Assembly (NCBI GenBank): GCA_046704525.1
Contig: JBJKRS010000045.1
Location: 1-15,349 of the forward strand
DNA length: 15,349 bases
Reading direction: 5' to 3'
Origin: GCA-965745 sp046704525
GTDB taxonomy: Archaea; Thermoplasmatota; Thermoplasmata; Thermoplasmatales; Thermoplasmataceae
The position numbers and the translations under genes are program-made. This document shows positions 14,577 through 15,349 of this stretch, one piece after another; within the stretch, counting starts at the first letter, position 1, and the number at the start of each line of letters is the position of its first letter. Below the pieces are notes generated by a model. It was not told where the DNA came from. It was given only the letters and a program-made list of their open reading frames with translations, and did not search any database.

Positions 14577-14614
14577 TGTGGTAGATACCACAGATTCAAT
14601 AGGGTTATATACTA
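14577..14614 (-). promoter_or_regulatory. Copy 2 promoter with a 16-bp palindrome at the predicted start site
   Basis: The minus-strand TATA box AGTATATAA is at about 14613-14605. A start 25 nt downstream falls near 14584, in the middle of the perfect inverted repeat TGTGGTA-GA-TACCACA (14577-14592). The leader would be about 58 nt, ending in AAGGTGA before the ATG. The palindrome is a strong candidate for a repressor operator. Confidence 0.5.
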
Positions 14615-14643
14615 AAAACTCAGATTAGATACTTTAAACGCAA

Positions 14644-14674
14644 ATAAAAATAAAAAAATAGGGAATAAATTCCC
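14644..14674 (-). terminator. Hairpin plus T-tract terminator after copy 3
   Basis: Five bases after the TAA of copy 3 (minus strand) comes GGGAATTTATTCCC (14674-14661), a short perfect hairpin. It is followed at once by TATTTTTTTATTTTTATTTG (14660-14641). This has the look of an intrinsic terminator; in archaea the T-tract is probably the main signal. Confidence 0.6.
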
Positions 14675-14679
14675 AAGCC

Positions 14680-15349
14680 TTACTGGACTGTGCTCACTGG
14701 TATGTCAATCTCAAAGTGGAATGAACTTCCAGCTAGTGATGCACTCGCAACTTCTGGGAGAATTGCATAGACATCATATGAGAGTGAGTCTCCGGGGTGC
14801 AGGTATCCAGGTGTTGAGGAAGTCGTCGATGCGTTGAACAGGTATATCAGACCAGTTCCACCAGAGACTCCTATTCCATTCTGGACCACGCTGTTCAGAT
14901 AAGCCTGCCCGACTGGCGGCTGCAGGGAAGAGATTGGCTGGCTTGGTGATATTGGCTGGTTGTTCCCGTTGTATGCCTGGCCACCCTGCCATCCTATAGA
15001 GCTTACATTCAGGGTCGCAGTTGCAGTGTTTGTTATTGTCACTGTGAAGTGAACGTACTGCCCTGGAACCAGGTTAGTCACATTTGCGTATACATTCAAT
15101 GTAGAAGAGGCTCCGCCTGATACAGAGTCCAACTGCTGTCCTGCTGTGTTCATGTTAACCGGTGATAGGGTCTGTCCACCGTCATATGCTATCGACAGGT
15201 TGTTGTACATCGCGTTCGTGTTATCGAACGAAAGAGTTTCCGTATATCCTACAGTTGCAGCAGACTGTCCGAAGAAAGCATTTGCGGCTCCAGACCATGC
15301 TGAAAAGGCAAATGTTCCTCCCATGACGACCACAACTGGTACCATCATT
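14680..15349 (-). CDS. TasA/camelysin-like secreted beta-sandwich protein, copy 3 (5' end cut by window)
   Basis: At least 222 residues are visible; by comparison with copy 2 about eight N-terminal residues lie beyond the window edge, and the Met-Met at the edge is internal. The hydrophobic signal core and SAWSGAANAFFGQSAAT match copy 2 exactly, and the first 93 nt are identical to it. The mature part has LNVYANVTNLVPGQYVHFTV, ITNTATATLNVSS, LQPPVGQAYL, STPGYLHPGDSLSYDVYAIL and the end FHFEIDIPVSTVQ. The insert between the second and third blocks is rich in Asn, Gly and Ser. Several N-linked sequons and no Cys are seen. As with the other copies, the layout fits a fibre-forming or surface-coating secreted protein; no export peptidase gene is in view. 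Confidence 0.8.
   Translation of the reverse strand, partial: MMVPVVVVMGGTFAFSAWSGAANAFFGQSAATVGYTETLSFDNTNAMYNNLSIAYDGGQTLSPVNMNTAGQQLDSVSGGASSTLNVYANVTNLVPGQYVHFTVTITNTATATLNVSSIGWQGGQAYNGNNQPISPSQPISSLQPPVGQAYLNSVVQNGIGVSGGTGLIYLFNASTTSSTPGYLHPGDSLSYDVYAILPEVASASLAGSSFHFEIDIPVSTVQ

Noticed and set aside
1..15349. CRISPR array, insertion sequence, rRNA or tRNA
   Set aside because: No regularly spaced repeats, transposase-like protein, terminal inverted repeats or RNA-gene signatures were found on reading both strands.

Overview
This window looks like a chromosomal stretch from a Thermoplasmata-type archaeon (order Thermoplasmatales or a close relative). The archaeal call rests on an ABCE1/RLI ribosome-recycling ATPase, an archaeosine-type tRNA-guanine transglycosylase with a C-terminal PUA domain, a geranylgeranyl-reductase-family flavoprotein, TATA-box promoters about 25 nt upstream of several start codons (a leaderless pattern), and GTG/TTG starts. 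The narrower placement is inference from gene style and moderate GC; no rRNA or tRNA is present to confirm it.

Layout. Positions 1-171 hold the probable 3' end of an unidentified gene. A two-gene plus-strand unit follows: a geranylgeranyl-reductase-like protein (266-1402) and an EamA-type transporter (1404-2303). It runs convergently into tgtA (4218-2281, minus). A second minus-strand unit reads 7313 to 4353: a small conserved hypothetical protein, RLI/ABCE1 and a polytopic membrane protein with two ExxEA motifs. A mostly non-coding stretch (7314-7605) carries promoters for that unit and for the plus-strand folP (dihydropteroate synthase). folP converges on a Fur-family regulator (9112-8690), preceded on the same strand by a protein with the M18 aminopeptidase framework but without its metal ligands. 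Divergent from that is a flavin disulfide oxidoreductase (plus, 10656-12008), convergent with a TIGR01777-type nucleotide-sugar-epimerase-like protein (12923-12021).

The right end (13027-15349, minus) is the most interesting part. It holds three tandem paralogues, the third cut by the window edge. Each has a SipW/TasA-like signal region followed by a short all-beta secreted domain. The arrangement fits TasA/camelysin-like or archaeal bundling-pilus-like filament subunits. The signal-peptide coding block is identical over 93 nt between copies 2 and 3 while the mature parts diverge, and inverted repeats sit at the predicted transcription starts of copies 1 and 2.

Two other proteins have lost expected metal sites: TgtA lacks all three cysteines of its structural zinc site, and the M18 homologue lacks its ligands. 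No CRISPR array, insertion sequence, rRNA or tRNA was seen. Family assignments come from motif recognition only, without database searches.
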